Shown here: in pieces, positions 26,578 through 36,003 of the stretch | Layout of the letters: each line of letters starts with the position of its first letter | Numbering within the stretch: the stretch's first letter is position 1 | NCBI RefSeq assembly: GCF_023276405.1 | Contig: NZ_JALRMO010000001.1 | Location: 5,298,501-5,362,500, forward strand | Length of the DNA stretch: 64,000 bases | Reading direction: 5' to 3' | DNA from: Paenibacillus hamazuiensis | GTDB taxonomy: Bacteria > Bacillota > Bacilli > Paenibacillales > NBRC-103111 | Notes under the pieces: generated by a model | Told to the model about the DNA's origin: nothing | The model's input: only the letters and a program-made list of their open reading frames with translations | Databases searched by the model: none | Translations under genes and position numbers: made by a program

Positions 26578-28427
26578 TTACACCTGAAAAACTTTGATCA
26601 AAGATTTCAATTCGTTCATCAATTTGTGGAGCGACTTTGCGGAAGAAGCGACATTTTCCATAATGGCGGACTGTTCTTCCGACGATCCGGCGACCGATTG
26701 GGCGTTTGCCGCCGATTCTTTGGCGACGCTGACCATATCTTCGATTGAAGCGGTAATTTCCTCCGTCCCGGCGGAAAGCTGCTCGGTCGTTGCGGAAACC
26801 TCCTGGATTTGTTCGGACACTTGCAAAATCAAGGAACGAACGGTGCCGAACGACTGCCCGATGTGCTCCATCTTCCGGACGCCTTCATTGATGGCGACGA
26901 CGTTTTGCTGCATCGAGTCCATCGCTTCTGCGGAGGAGGTTTGGGTGAGCTGGATCAAATTAACGATTTCGGATACCGAACGGCTCGTCTGCTCGGCCAG
27001 CTTCTTGACTTCTCCCGCAACAACGGCGAAACCGCGTCCGTGCTCGCCGGCCCGGGCCGCTTCGATTGACGCGTTCAAAGCAAGCAGCGACGTTTGGTTT
27101 GAAATATCCGATATCACGTCCACAATATGACCGATCTCATCGGAATGTTTATTAAGCTGTTCGATCACCGACGCGGTTTGATGAGCGGCGGACCCGATGA
27201 CGTTCATCTGTTCGATGGCGGACTGAATCTCTACATACCCGCTTTCCACTTCCTTGGCGACATCGACCGTTTGATCCGAAACAATCGCCGACGACTCGGC
27301 AATACGCTGAATGCCGACCGCCATTTCCTCCATCGCCCGCGCAGACTGCTCGGCCCCCTGAAGCTGGGAATCCGCACCGCTCGCAACCCCCTGGATGGAC
27401 GACGCGATTTCCGCCGAAGCGTGAGACGACTGTTCCGCAGATTCGAGCAGTTCATCCGAAGCGGTCGCCACCTCCCCGACCGTTATATGGATTTTACCGA
27501 CCATGGAGGCTAAAGAGTCGACCATCGAGTTGATGTTGCCGCTCATCTGTCCGAGCTCGTCGCCGGAGCGGACCGACACCCTGTCGTTCAAATGGCCGTC
27601 CGCCACCTTCTTCACCACATTTGAAATCGCTAAAATCGGCTTGATAACGATATTGGCGATAACAATCGAAATCCATCCGTATACGTAACGGTGCCGTTCG
27701 GATTTTCCAAAATCGTTTTCAATGCGTCCCGGGCGCTTGGATTTTTTTCAAAATCCGCAGCTTTCTTGCCGATTCTTTCCTTGTCCGGATAAGTGTAGTA
27801 TTCGCCGTTACCCGAGATGATGTAGCCGAACCCGGTCTGAGCGACTTTGATGCTTTCGGTCAGCTTGGTTAAAGTATCGGGCGATACCGTCGCCGAGACC
27901 AGACCGGCCAAATTGCCGGAATTGTCCAAAATCGGCACGGCAATCGGCAAAACGTATTTGCCGGTCTTCTTGCTCACGAGCATGTCCGAAACAACAGGCT
28001 TTTTGGTCTGCTGCATCTTTTTAAAATAATCCCTGTCCGCTATGTTGATCGCCACGTTGTTGACGTCAACGCCTTCGCCGTTAGCTTTGATCAGATTAAA
28101 GCCTTCAATCTGCCGGTCGCTGTCGTCAATCATTTTTAAAATGGGCAGAAGTACTTTCGGGTCTCCCGTTTTAAATTCGGGATGCAGGTTAATCAGTTCT
28201 TCCATGGACGATATTTTCAATTGCAGCCATTCATCCAGCCTGAAAATGTTGAGCTGCGCCACATCCTGCTGGATCTGCTGGTTGTCGCTTTGGGAGATAT
28301 AGCGAAGATAACCCGAGAAAAATACAGTGGAAACAATCAGGGGAAGAATCGAGAGCACTAACAATACGACAAGCAGTTTGATGCGAATAGACACGCTTTT
28401 GAAACCCCAGCCAGATGCTTTCATCAT
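26578..28427 (-). pseudogene. Chemoreceptor with dCache domain, split by deletion and frameshift
   Basis: The N-terminal piece (27630-28427) begins MKASGWGFKSVSIRIK and has TM1 and most of a dCache sensor (VNNVAINIADRDYFKKM, AVPILDNSGNLAGLVSA). It ends abruptly after NGTVTYTDG. The C-terminal piece, in another frame, resumes with [21 protein letters not shown] and a complete signalling domain with [19 protein letters not shown], ending at 26578. The end of the sensor and most of TM2 seem to be missing, so this is a deletion plus frame change rather than a single-base slip. A short internal start could still give a soluble signalling half. Confidence 0.75.
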
Positions 28428-28562
28428 CGAGCCTCCATAGATGTGCAAAATTTGACAGTACTCATCATATATTGTCGGCTTATGACGATTAAAAGTAAAT
28501 ATCTGGTGTCCATTTTTTAAGTAAATTTAATTTATGCTTTTCCTTTCCCCCAACGCATCCAA

Positions 28563-29585
28563 TCATCCGTTGTTGCAGATTAAATCGTTGCTGACTCGCA
28601 GCAGCTCCGCGGTGCCGGGAGCAGGATAAAACTCCGTCCGGTTTCTCCCGAACTTCTTGGCCTGATACAAACCCCTGTCGGCTGCCTCAAGAATGTCCTG
28701 CGGATTCCCGTCCGATTGAGGGACGGTGACGGCCGCCCCGAGACTGACGGTCATCAGCCCGCTGTCATTCTGCGCCCCATGCGGAATCGCGAGCGCCAAA
28801 ACCGCTTCATGAATGCGTTCGGCCACAACCGACATCCCAAATTCGTCGGTATCCGGCAGCAGTATCACGAATTCTTCCCCGCCGTATCTGGCAATGAAAT
28901 CGTTCGGCCGTTTCAGCGCGGACCTGAGCGCATTGGCCATTTCCTTGAGGCACGCGTCGCCCATCTGATGCCCGAAGCGGTCGTTGTAAGCTTTGAAATG
29001 GTCGATATCGCACATAATGACCGACAACGGCGTGCCGGTTCTAAGCGACTCCTTCCATGTGCGCTCGAATGTCTCTTCGAAGGAGCGGCGGTTTGCAACC
29101 CCGGTTAGGCCGTCTTGACGAGACTGCTCCATCAGCTTCCTGTTCATTTCCTGGAGGTTTCCAAATTCCTCCTTCAAACGGAGCTCGGCCGCCTTCCGCT
29201 CCGTAATATCGCGAAACGTCATCATCAGAGCCGGCCGCCCGTCATACCGGATGCGCGATATCGCGCCTTCCACGGGGAAAAATCCCCCCTTAAGGCTCGT
29301 AAACTTATATTCGAATGGAAGCGAAGCCGGCTCTCCCCGAAACAAACGCATGATTTGCTCGGCCGCTTCCTTCGTATCGTCGGGATGAATGAAATCGAAG
29401 ACGCTTATCCCGGTTAATCGATCCGGGTTCGCTGCGCCCAACAGATGAACGGCGCTTCGATTGGCCAGAACGGCTTTATTTTTTTGAAAAACGACAATCG
29501 CATCCGGAGACCGGTCAATCATCGACTTGTATGTCTCCATCATAGGATCGGAGGCCTTTCTACGTTTTTTCCAAAAACCCAACAT
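28563..29585 (-). CDS. PAS-GGDEF diguanylate cyclase
   Basis: 340 residues, cytosolic. A PAS domain (residues ~18-135; DRSPDAIVVFQKNKAVLANR ... MMTFRDITERKAAE) leads through a short coiled coil to a GGDEF domain. The active site is ARYGGEEF, and DGLTGVANRRSF precedes the domain core, so cyclase activity is expected. RxxD is not evident at the usual distance. RBS GAGGGGG is nine bases before the ATG. Transcribed alone. Confidence 0.93.
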   Translation of the reverse strand: MLGFWKKRRKASDPMMETYKSMIDRSPDAIVVFQKNKAVLANRSAVHLLGAANPDRLTGISVFDFIHPDDTKEAAEQIMRLFRGEPASLPFEYKFTSLKGGFFPVEGAISRIRYDGRPALMMTFRDITERKAAELRLKEEFGNLQEMNRKLMEQSRQDGLTGVANRRSFEETFERTWKESLRTGTPLSVIMCDIDHFKAYNDRFGHQMGDACLKEMANALRSALKRPNDFIARYGGEEFVILLPDTDEFGMSVVAERIHEAVLALAIPHGAQNDSGLMTVSLGAAVTVPQSDGNPQDILEAADRGLYQAKKFGRNRTEFYPAPGTAELLRVSNDLICNNG

Positions 29586-29686
29586 GCTGCTACCCCCTCA
29601 CTCTGTCGAACAGTAATACAATTATCGGCACAATCGGGATGAACCTTTAGGATGATTAATTTTTCTTTAACTTCTTTAATAAAAGG

Positions 29687-29727
29687 AAAAAAAGCCCAGC
29701 TCCCCGCAATGCGGGAACCGGGCTTTT
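29687..29727 (-). terminator. Terminator of gapB-pckA
   Basis: AAAAGCCC ... CGGGCTTTT with an inner CCCCGC-AAT-GCGGG stem, 17 bases past the pckA stop, with TTTTTTTCC on the minus strand. Confidence 0.9.
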
Positions 29728-29743
29728 CGGCTGCATATCCAGT

Positions 29744-31309
29744 TTATCGGGCCTTCGGTCCCGCCTGACGAATCGATTCCGGAACCTCCTTGAATTTTTC
29801 AAAGTTGCGGATAAACTGCTCGGCAAGCTCCTTCGCCTTGCGGTCGTAGCTTTCCGGATCGGACCACGTGCTGCGCGGCTGCAGCACCTCGGACGGCACC
29901 CCGGGAACCACTTCCGGCACGCCGATGCCGAAGACAGGGTCCGGGCGGAACGCAGCGTTCTCCAGCGTTCCGTTCAGCGCCGCGGTGACCATCGCCCGGG
30001 TGTACGCCAGCTTCATGCGCTCGCCTACGCCGTAAGGCCCTCCGGACCAGCCGGTGTTGACCAAATAGACGCGCGCCTGGTGCCGGTCGATCCGCTCGCC
30101 CAGCATTTGCGCGTACACTTCGGGACGCAGCGGCAGGAAAGGCGCTCCGAAGCAGGCGGAGAAGGTCGCTTCCGGCTCTGTAACGCCGCGTTCGGTGCCG
30201 GCCAGCTTCGAGGTGTAACCCGAGAGGAAGTGGTACATCGCCTGCGCCTTGCTCAGCTTCGCGATCGGCGGCAGCACTCCGGAGGCATCCGCCGTCAAAA
30301 ACACAATCACGTTCGGGTGGCCTGCTTTTCCGGGAATGACGGCATTCGGAATATGCTCGACCGGATAAGCAGCCCGCGTGTTTTCCGTCACGCTGCCATC
30401 GTTATAGTCCGGGATGCAGGACTTTGGATCGAGCGTCACGTTTTCGAGCACGGCGCCATACGTGATCGCGTTCCAAATTTGCGGCTCCTTCTCGGCGGAG
30501 AGGTTGATGCATTTCGCGTAGCAGCCGCCTTCGAAATTGAATACGCCGCTGTCCGACCAGCCATGCTCGTCATCGCCGATCAGCTTTCGGCCCGGGTCGG
30601 CGGACAAGGTCGTTTTGCCGGTGCCGGATAGGCCGAAAAACAGCGCCACGTCCCCTTGCTCCCCTACGTTGGCGGAGCAGTGCATCGGGAACACGCCCTT
30701 CATCGGCAGCAGGTAATTGAGCACGGTGAAAATCGACTTTTTCATTTCGCCGGCATATTCCGTTCCCCCGATCAGCACGAGTTTTCTTTCGAACGATACG
30801 GCAATGAACGTTTCGCTGCGGGTGCCGTCGAGGCTCGGCTCAGCCTTCAGCCCCGGCAGAGCGATCACGGTGAATTCCGGTTTATGCGAAAGCAGCTCCC
30901 GCGCGGATGGCCTTATGAACAGCTGACGCACGAACAGATTATGCCAAGCGCGCTCGTTGACGATGCGGATCGGCAGCCGGTAAGACTCGTCGGCGCCCGC
31001 GTAACCGTCGAACACGAACAGCTCCTTATCGGCCATATAATCCTGCGCCTTCTGAAACAGCCGCTCGAAATGGGCACGAGACATCGGCTGATTGACCGGC
31101 CCCCAGGCGATGTGCTCCATCACGGAAGGCTCCTGAACGATATATTTGTCTTTCGGCGATCGGCCCGTATACTTGCCGGTCATGGCGCGCAGCGCTCCTG
31201 TCGAAGACAATGTGCCCTCCCCCCGCTGCAGAGCGACTTCGATCAATTTCGATACGGGCAAGTTCTCGTGAACCAGTTTCATTTCGACTGCATTAACATG
31301 GTTTCGCAT
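29744..31309 (-). CDS. pckA: ATP-dependent phosphoenolpyruvate carboxykinase
   Basis: 521 residues; converts oxaloacetate to PEP in gluconeogenesis. The kinase P-loop is [14 protein letters not shown], followed by IGDDEHGW (metal site), and RSPKDKYIV near the N-terminus is the substrate region. The preferred start is the ATG at 31309, eight bases after GGAGA; it lies inside the last 31 bases of gapB, so the two are coupled. An upstream in-frame extension lies entirely within gapB. Confidence 0.96.
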   Translation of the reverse strand: MRNHVNAVEMKLVHENLPVSKLIEVALQRGEGTLSSTGALRAMTGKYTGRSPKDKYIVQEPSVMEHIAWGPVNQPMSRAHFERLFQKAQDYMADKELFVFDGYAGADESYRLPIRIVNERAWHNLFVRQLFIRPSARELLSHKPEFTVIALPGLKAEPSLDGTRSETFIAVSFERKLVLIGGTEYAGEMKKSIFTVLNYLLPMKGVFPMHCSANVGEQGDVALFFGLSGTGKTTLSADPGRKLIGDDEHGWSDSGVFNFEGGCYAKCINLSAEKEPQIWNAITYGAVLENVTLDPKSCIPDYNDGSVTENTRAAYPVEHIPNAVIPGKAGHPNVIVFLTADASGVLPPIAKLSKAQAMYHFLSGYTSKLAGTERGVTEPEATFSACFGAPFLPLRPEVYAQMLGERIDRHQARVYLVNTGWSGGPYGVGERMKLAYTRAMVTAALNGTLENAAFRPDPVFGIGVPEVVPGVPSEVLQPRSTWSDPESYDRKAKELAEQFIRNFEKFKEVPESIRQAGPKAR

Positions 31310-32322
31310 CCGGCCGTCTCCCTCTCCTGAATGATTTGTGCGAGCTCCACCACTCTGCTGGCGTAAGCCCATTCATTGTCATACCAAGCCATCACCTTGA
31401 TTTGATCGCCCATCGTCATCAGGGACAATCCATCCACAACCGCGGAATGCGGGCAGCCGATGAAATCCGAGGATACGAGCGGCTCCTCGGTATAATCGAG
31501 ATAACCTTTCATGCCGCCTTCGGCCGCCTCGCGAAACGCCGCTTTCACCTCGTCGAGAGACGCCGTCCGCCTGACCTGAACCGTCAAGTCGATCATCGAC
31601 ACGTCCTGCGTCGGCACGCGGAGCGAGACGCCTTGCACATAGGGAGCAAGATGCGGCAGCACGCCCGCCAATGCCTTTCCAACCCCCGTCGTCGTAGGTA
31701 CGATCGATTGCGTACAGGCCCGCGCCCGGCGCAAATCCTTGTGCGGGTTGTCCAGATGATTTTGGTCGGACGTGAACGAATGCACCGTCGTCATCCAGCC
31801 GCCGCGGATTTGAAACGCCCGGTCGAGCACGCTCAAAACAGGCGCGATGCAGTTCGTCGTGCAGGAAGCCGCGGACACAAAACGATGTTCGGACGGGTCG
31901 TACAGATGATCGTTGACGCCCATGACGACCGTAAGGTCCATCTCTTGTCCGGGTGCCGTGATAAGCACACGCTCCGCCCCGGCAGATACGTGCCTCTCGG
32001 CCCCCTGCCTGCTGTTGAACTTGCCCGTCGCATCGATGACCAGCCTCACACCCAGCGAGTGCCATGGTATACATTCGGGCTCGCGCTGCGATACCATCGC
32101 GATTGTGCGCCCGTTGATGACCAGATGGCCGTCTTTTACGGAAATATCCGCATTCCATCTGCCGTGAACCGTATCATATTTCAAAAGATGGGCTATCGTT
32201 TCTGCCGGATAAGTGCAATTAATCGCCTTCAAGTCTACAAGCGGTTCGGACGAGGAAAAAATATGCCTGACCAGCAGTCGGCCGATTCTCCCCATGCCGC
32301 TGATGCCAACTCCCTGTGCCAT
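31279..32322 (-). CDS. gapB: Gluconeogenic glyceraldehyde-3-phosphate dehydrogenase, GapB type
   Basis: 347 residues. The catalytic Cys is in [12 protein letters not shown] and the substrate loop in [16 protein letters not shown]. The cofactor loop reads [17 protein letters not shown], as in GapB proteins, instead of the Asp-containing loop of glycolytic NAD enzymes, so NADP and the gluconeogenic direction are likely. Pairing with pckA agrees, since CcpN represses exactly gapB and pckA in B. subtilis. RBS AAGGAGG. The upstream region is very AT-rich. Confidence 0.95.
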   Translation of the reverse strand: MAQGVGISGMGRIGRLLVRHIFSSSEPLVDLKAINCTYPAETIAHLLKYDTVHGRWNADISVKDGHLVINGRTIAMVSQREPECIPWHSLGVRLVIDATGKFNSRQGAERHVSAGAERVLITAPGQEMDLTVVMGVNDHLYDPSEHRFVSAASCTTNCIAPVLSVLDRAFQIRGGWMTTVHSFTSDQNHLDNPHKDLRRARACTQSIVPTTTGVGKALAGVLPHLAPYVQGVSLRVPTQDVSMIDLTVQVRRTASLDEVKAAFREAAEGGMKGYLDYTEEPLVSSDFIGCPHSAVVDGLSLMTMGDQIKVMAWYDNEWAYASRVVELAQIIQERETAGCETMLMQSK

Positions 32323-32396
32323 ATGACGCCTCCTTATCTGTTTGATATATAGTGTATACTATTTATTATTTATTGTACATTATATATTTTAATTAA

Positions 32397-32407
32397 TATG
32401 TTATAAA
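32397..32407. promoter_or_regulatory. Candidate CcpN operator upstream of gapB
   Basis: TATGTTATAAA matches 10 of 11 positions of the CcpN consensus as I recall it (TRTGHYATAYW). It lies about 75 bases before the gapB start, in the expected promoter region. Only one such site was found, whereas B. subtilis gapB has two. Confidence 0.3.
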
Positions 32408-32430
32408 TGTGTGAACAAACATATATAACA

Positions 32431-32770
32431 CCCCCTAAATCGAGGAGGTCACCCCCTAAATCCCCCTCCAGGGGGACCCCATGCTTCCGAAGCCGGCTTT
32501 GCTCCGCAAAGCCCTCAAGGCGCTCGGGCGCCCTGGACCCGCCCGGTAGAGGGAACGCTCGCTGCTAGGGTCGCGTTTGTCCTGCATGGATTTTTTTGCT
32601 TGCGGGCAAAAAATCCGATTCCGGACACGCTTCACTTTTGGAGCAGTGGTGCAAGGAGCAGTCCGTGCCTCGGGCCCGCGGTTGTCCGGCACGATTCGGC
32701 TGTCGCCGAATTGGTGCCGGACCCGCTCTCCCTTTTCCGCGATAACCGGCATAACTTTGACCACTGCCTA
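32431..32770 (+). repeat. Dispersed intergenic repeat, copy 2, with two hairpin modules
   Basis: Starts with two CCCCCTAAATC motifs, then the same hairpin chain as the 4806 copy, then two terminal hairpins. The first (about 32577-32629) has arms TGTCCTGCAT / ATTCCGGACA and inner stem GGATTTTTT / AAAAAATCC. The second (32684-32722) has arms GTCCGGCAC / GTGCCGGAC and inner stem ATTCGGC / GCCGAAT. No ORF with a ribosome site is present. Confidence 0.85.
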
Positions 32771-32811
32771 ACTCCCCCCTAACAAGGACACCAAGCGCCA
32801 ACCCTCACGGA

Positions 32812-33182
32812 TAAAGGAACTACAATGCGCTAAAACGGCCATTTCGAGTGATTTGCCAGAAATAAAGGAACTGTGATGCTTTATTGGTATGTTTTTCCGA
32901 TCCCCACACCCTTTTTCACCGATTTAGCGAATCTCAGTTCCTCTATTTTTTCGGATGCTCCCACATACCCGGAAATAACGAACGACAGTTCCTCTATACT
33001 AACCACTTACCACCAACTACCGCGATTCCTTGCAAACCCGTTAACCCGACAATATTGCGCTCCCAGCGCCCGGGATCCGCCCGTTGGGAGTTACTGCGTG
33101 CCTCAGCCCGCGACAGTCCGGCACGATTCGGCTGGCGCCGAATTGGTGCCGGACCCGTTCTCCTTTTGGCAGCAACCAGCAC
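32812..33182. repeat. Composite repeat (AAAGGAACT element plus hairpin), copy A
   Basis: The first 190 bases contain two AAAGGAACT motifs followed by two AGTTCCTCT motifs, an imperfect large inverted repeat. A shared stretch including ACCGATTTAGCGAATCTCAG is also found at 47073. About 100 bases later a hairpin with arms GTCCGGCAC / GTGCCGGAC (33116-33154) follows. With the previous repeat it fills the 920 bases between gapB and the kinase terminator. Confidence 0.8.
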
Positions 33183-33183
33183 A

Positions 33184-33235
33184 AAAAAAGCATGTCCTAT
33201 ACCCGTTGCTGCACGGATTTAGGACATGCTTTTTC
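33184..33235 (-). terminator. Terminator of the 34-kb two-component operon
   Basis: AAAAAGCATGTCCT / AGGACATGCTTTTT stem, 12 bases past the kinase stop, with a T-run on the minus strand. Confidence 0.9.
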
Positions 33236-33246
33236 GTATCATTACA

Positions 33247-34707
33247 CTAAGCGGCGGAGGGGAACCATACTTTGAATGCGGTGCCCTCGCCCAGCTTGCT
33301 TTCCACGTATATGCGCCCGCCGTGAATGTCGACGATCGATTTGGTGATCGCAAGCCCGAGACCGGCGCCGCCGTATTTTCTCGCACGGGACGTGTCGATC
33401 CGGTAAAACCGGTCAAAAATGTGCGGAAGATGGTCCTCCGCGATGCCCGGCCCGTTGTCCCGTACCGCCAGCTCAACGCCGCCGGAGGCCGGCTCCAGCG
33501 ACACCTCGATATGCCCCTTGACCGGATCGGTATGCTGCACCGCGTTGTGAAACAAGTTCAGGATGACCTGCTTCATTTTATCCGCATCGAAGTGGCAGCG
33601 CGGCCCCTGCTCTACGCGAAAGCTGACCTGCCGATCTTTGGCGAGTATGCGGAGGTGCGGCTCCAGCTCGCGGACGATGCCATCTAGATTGCCTTCCGCC
33701 AGCTGAAAAGTCGGTGTCCGGTCAAGCCGCGCCAGCAGCAGCAAATCCTGCACGAGCTTGTTGATCCGCTCGGATTCGCCGTACATGCTGTTCAGCGCCT
33801 TGTTCAGCTGATCGGGATTTTGCGCGGCGCCGCGCAGCAATATTTCCAGAAACCCGTGAATCGAGGTCAGCGGCGTCCGCAGCTCATGGGAAGCGTCCGC
33901 GACAAAACGGCGCATCCGTTCCTTCGCTTCTTTTTCCGCCGCAAACGACGCTTCCAGCCGCTCCAGCATGCCGTTGAACGATACGGACAGGCGGTCGATT
34001 TCGAGCTGCCCCTGCTCCGTCGGAAACCGTTCGTTCAAATTGCCCGCGTCGATCCGCTCCACCGTGCCGACCATATTGGAAAGCGGCACAAGCGTGCGCC
34101 GCAGCACGGGCAGGAACGTCAGCAGTCCGAGCACCAAAGCGAGCAGCGCCAGCAGCAAAAAAGTCAGCAGCTCGCGGGTCAGCACGTCGTTAAGCTCCCG
34201 TGTGTTGACGGTTGCCTGGATAAGGCCGACCGTGCGGCCGCGGCCGCCGATCGGCTGGAGGACGACCAGCTTTTCGATGCCTTCGTCGTCTTTGACGATT
34301 TTGTACTGCACCCGTTCCTTCGACCTCAGCGCCGCCATATATTCCTCTTCGGACAGCTTCGGGGCGGTGCCGCTGTTCGGAGCTTCCGCAATGAGCGTAT
34401 AATTGCCCTGCAGATCGATATACGCCACCGAATCCGACATCGCAAAAGGACGCCGGGGATCGGGACTATTATCCCTTCGCGGGCCGTTCGCCATATTCAA
34501 CCAAAACTCGTGCGGGATTGCCATCACCTGGCTCTGAATGGTGGACGCCTTGTTTCTATATAAAAACTGCTCCATGATAAAATACTGCAAAATACCCACG
34601 AGCAACAACATCAGCGCCATGACGAACAAAGAGCGGGACAGCAGCTGAAAGCGGAGCGACTGGTGCGTGAAAATACGTCTGATGCGGCCCAGCGCCCCCC
34701 CGATCAT
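33247..34707 (-). CDS. Sensor histidine kinase (HAMP, class I)
   Basis: 486 residues. TM1 about residues 24-46, an extracytoplasmic loop of ~130 residues without a clear domain name, TM2 about 180-203, HAMP (PLSNMVGTVERIDAGNLNER), the H box with His274 (FVADASHELRTPLTSIHG), and ATP-binding boxes (LNLFHNAVQHTD, RDNGPGIAEDHLP, GGAGLGLAI). The start overlaps the regulator stop in ATGA. Together they face the ApbE/ferric-reductase genes, their likely target. Confidence 0.95.
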   Translation of the reverse strand: MIGGALGRIRRIFTHQSLRFQLLSRSLFVMALMLLLVGILQYFIMEQFLYRNKASTIQSQVMAIPHEFWLNMANGPRRDNSPDPRRPFAMSDSVAYIDLQGNYTLIAEAPNSGTAPKLSEEEYMAALRSKERVQYKIVKDDEGIEKLVVLQPIGGRGRTVGLIQATVNTRELNDVLTRELLTFLLLALLALVLGLLTFLPVLRRTLVPLSNMVGTVERIDAGNLNERFPTEQGQLEIDRLSVSFNGMLERLEASFAAEKEAKERMRRFVADASHELRTPLTSIHGFLEILLRGAAQNPDQLNKALNSMYGESERINKLVQDLLLLARLDRTPTFQLAEGNLDGIVRELEPHLRILAKDRQVSFRVEQGPRCHFDADKMKQVILNLFHNAVQHTDPVKGHIEVSLEPASGGVELAVRDNGPGIAEDHLPHIFDRFYRIDTSRARKYGGAGLGLAITKSIVDIHGGRIYVESKLGEGTAFKVWFPSAA

Positions 34708-35387
34708 GAGAGGTCCACCCGATAGCCGGCGCCGCGCACCGTGCGGATCAGCTTATGCTCCTTGTCGCCCAGCTTATCCCGCAAGGAGCGGATGTACACT
34801 TCGACGATGTTTTCTTCCCCGCCGAAATCGTAACCCCATACTTTGTCGAGAATCATCGATTTGCTCAGCACAAGCCCGTGGTTAATGACGAGAAACTTAA
34901 GCAGCTCATACTCCGTCGGCGAAAGCTCCAGCACGCGCTGATCGAGGCTGATCTCCTTGCGGCGGTCGTCGATGCGGAACGGCCCGGCCACCACTTCCCC
35001 GAGCAAGTTCGGAAAATGATTGCGAATGCGTGCATGAATGCGGGCGAGCAGCTCCTCGAAGCTGAACGGCTTGGCCATGTAATCGTCGGCGCCCAGCGTC
35101 AGCCCCTTGACGCGATCCTCCACTTCCTCCTTGGCCGTCAGCATGATAACGGCGATATTCTCCGTCTTCTTCAGCATCCGGCAAACCTCAAAGCCGTCCA
35201 TCCCCGGCATCATCACGTCCAAAATCGCCACATGCGGCTGATGCTGCTTCGCAAGCGTAATTGCCGTCATGCCGTCCTGAGCGGTCCATACCTCGAACCC
35301 TTCGTTTTGCAAGCCCAGCTCCAAAAACTGCAATATGTTAGGCTCGTCATCGACCAGCAAAATTTTAATCCCTTTTAATTGACGCAT
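34704..35387 (-). CDS. OmpR-family response regulator
   Basis: 227 residues. Receiver domain with acidic DDE near residue 13 and phospho-acceptor Asp in VAILDVMMPGMDGFE, Lys in MAKPFSFEELLARI; C-terminal winged helix (LELSPTEYELLKFLVINHG, VWGYDFGGEENIVEVYIRSL). The family binds direct repeats spaced 10-11 bases, and such repeats fill the divergent region upstream. First gene of the pair with the kinase. Confidence 0.96.
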   Translation of the reverse strand: MRQLKGIKILLVDDEPNILQFLELGLQNEGFEVWTAQDGMTAITLAKQHQPHVAILDVMMPGMDGFEVCRMLKKTENIAVIMLTAKEEVEDRVKGLTLGADDYMAKPFSFEELLARIHARIRNHFPNLLGEVVAGPFRIDDRRKEISLDQRVLELSPTEYELLKFLVINHGLVLSKSMILDKVWGYDFGGEENIVEVYIRSLRDKLGDKEHKLIRTVRGAGYRVDLS

Positions 35388-35452
35388 ACGTTATCTCCTC
35401 CGCCTACATTGTACACTATTTTTCCGGTTATTACCCATTATCCCGGGTCAAC

Positions 35453-35567
35453 CTGAAACCGCTCTGAACGGAAGCTGAGAATTGGCTGAATACCGGATTT
35501 ATCCCATGTTTACGCCTCACTGCAGGCGGTTCAGCAAACTTTCAGCGGGCACTCATGGCAGACTCAG
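35453..35567. promoter_or_regulatory. Two oppositely facing arrays of 11-bp-spaced TTCAG half-sites
   Basis: Reading the minus strand, TTCAG-like half-sites end at 35486, 35475, 35464 and 35453 (three TTCAG, one CTCAG), each exactly 11 bases apart. On the plus strand TTCAG lies at 35530 and 35541, with weaker CTCAT (35552) and CTCAG (35563) continuing the spacing. Each run points to one of the divergent genes. TAGAAT at 35578 may be the plus-strand -10 and GATAAT near 35440 the minus-strand -10; neither has a good -35, as expected for activated promoters. Confidence 0.65.
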
Positions 35568-35629
35568 TTTGCCGGATTAGAATAAAACCATGAAACAGAC
35601 GCCAAGACATCGATGAGGAGGGGGACTCA

Positions 35630-35974
35630 ATGAGGAAAAGCAAATGGCTGAAATGGCAAATCGGCGCGGCCTTCACCGCCTTGATCGCCGTATTGTTCCA
35701 TCAGGTTAAAGACAGTCCCGATTTTAATAAGGCGTATGCGGAAGCTTCTTCTTCCGGCGGTGCCGTCAGCGGCTCCGCACAAACCGACGATCCCGTCGGC
35801 AAACAGTTTCGCAGCGGGCCCAGGGACGGCATGTCCCGTACAAAAAGACAATCGTCAAGCGGCTATGACGGCAATTCGAGTTCGGATTCCGGCCAGTGGG
35901 GCGGCACTACGCAGCAGCCGCAAGCGTCGCAAACACCGACCCAGAGAACGCATACCCGGACCGGACGTTCGTAA
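35630..35974 (+). CDS. Exported Ser/Gln-rich small protein
   Basis: 114 residues. A short basic start (MRKSKWLKWQ) and one hydrophobic helix (IGAAFTALIAVLFHQV) act as signal anchor; the other ~85 residues are rich in Ser, Gly, Gln and Thr and should be disordered outside the cell. First gene of the ApbE/cytochrome operon, 29 bases before apbE. I looked for the ApbE flavin-acceptor motif (D..[ST]GA[ST]); only loosely similar Ser-Gly stretches (SSSGGAVSGS) are present. RBS GAGGAGGGGG. Confidence 0.7.
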   Translation: MRKSKWLKWQIGAAFTALIAVLFHQVKDSPDFNKAYAEASSSGGAVSGSAQTDDPVGKQFRSGPRDGMSRTKRQSSSGYDGNSSSDSGQWGGTTQQPQASQTPTQRTHTRTGRS

Positions 35975-36003
35975 GTTTTGACCAAGAAAAGGAGAGAACG
36001 CAT

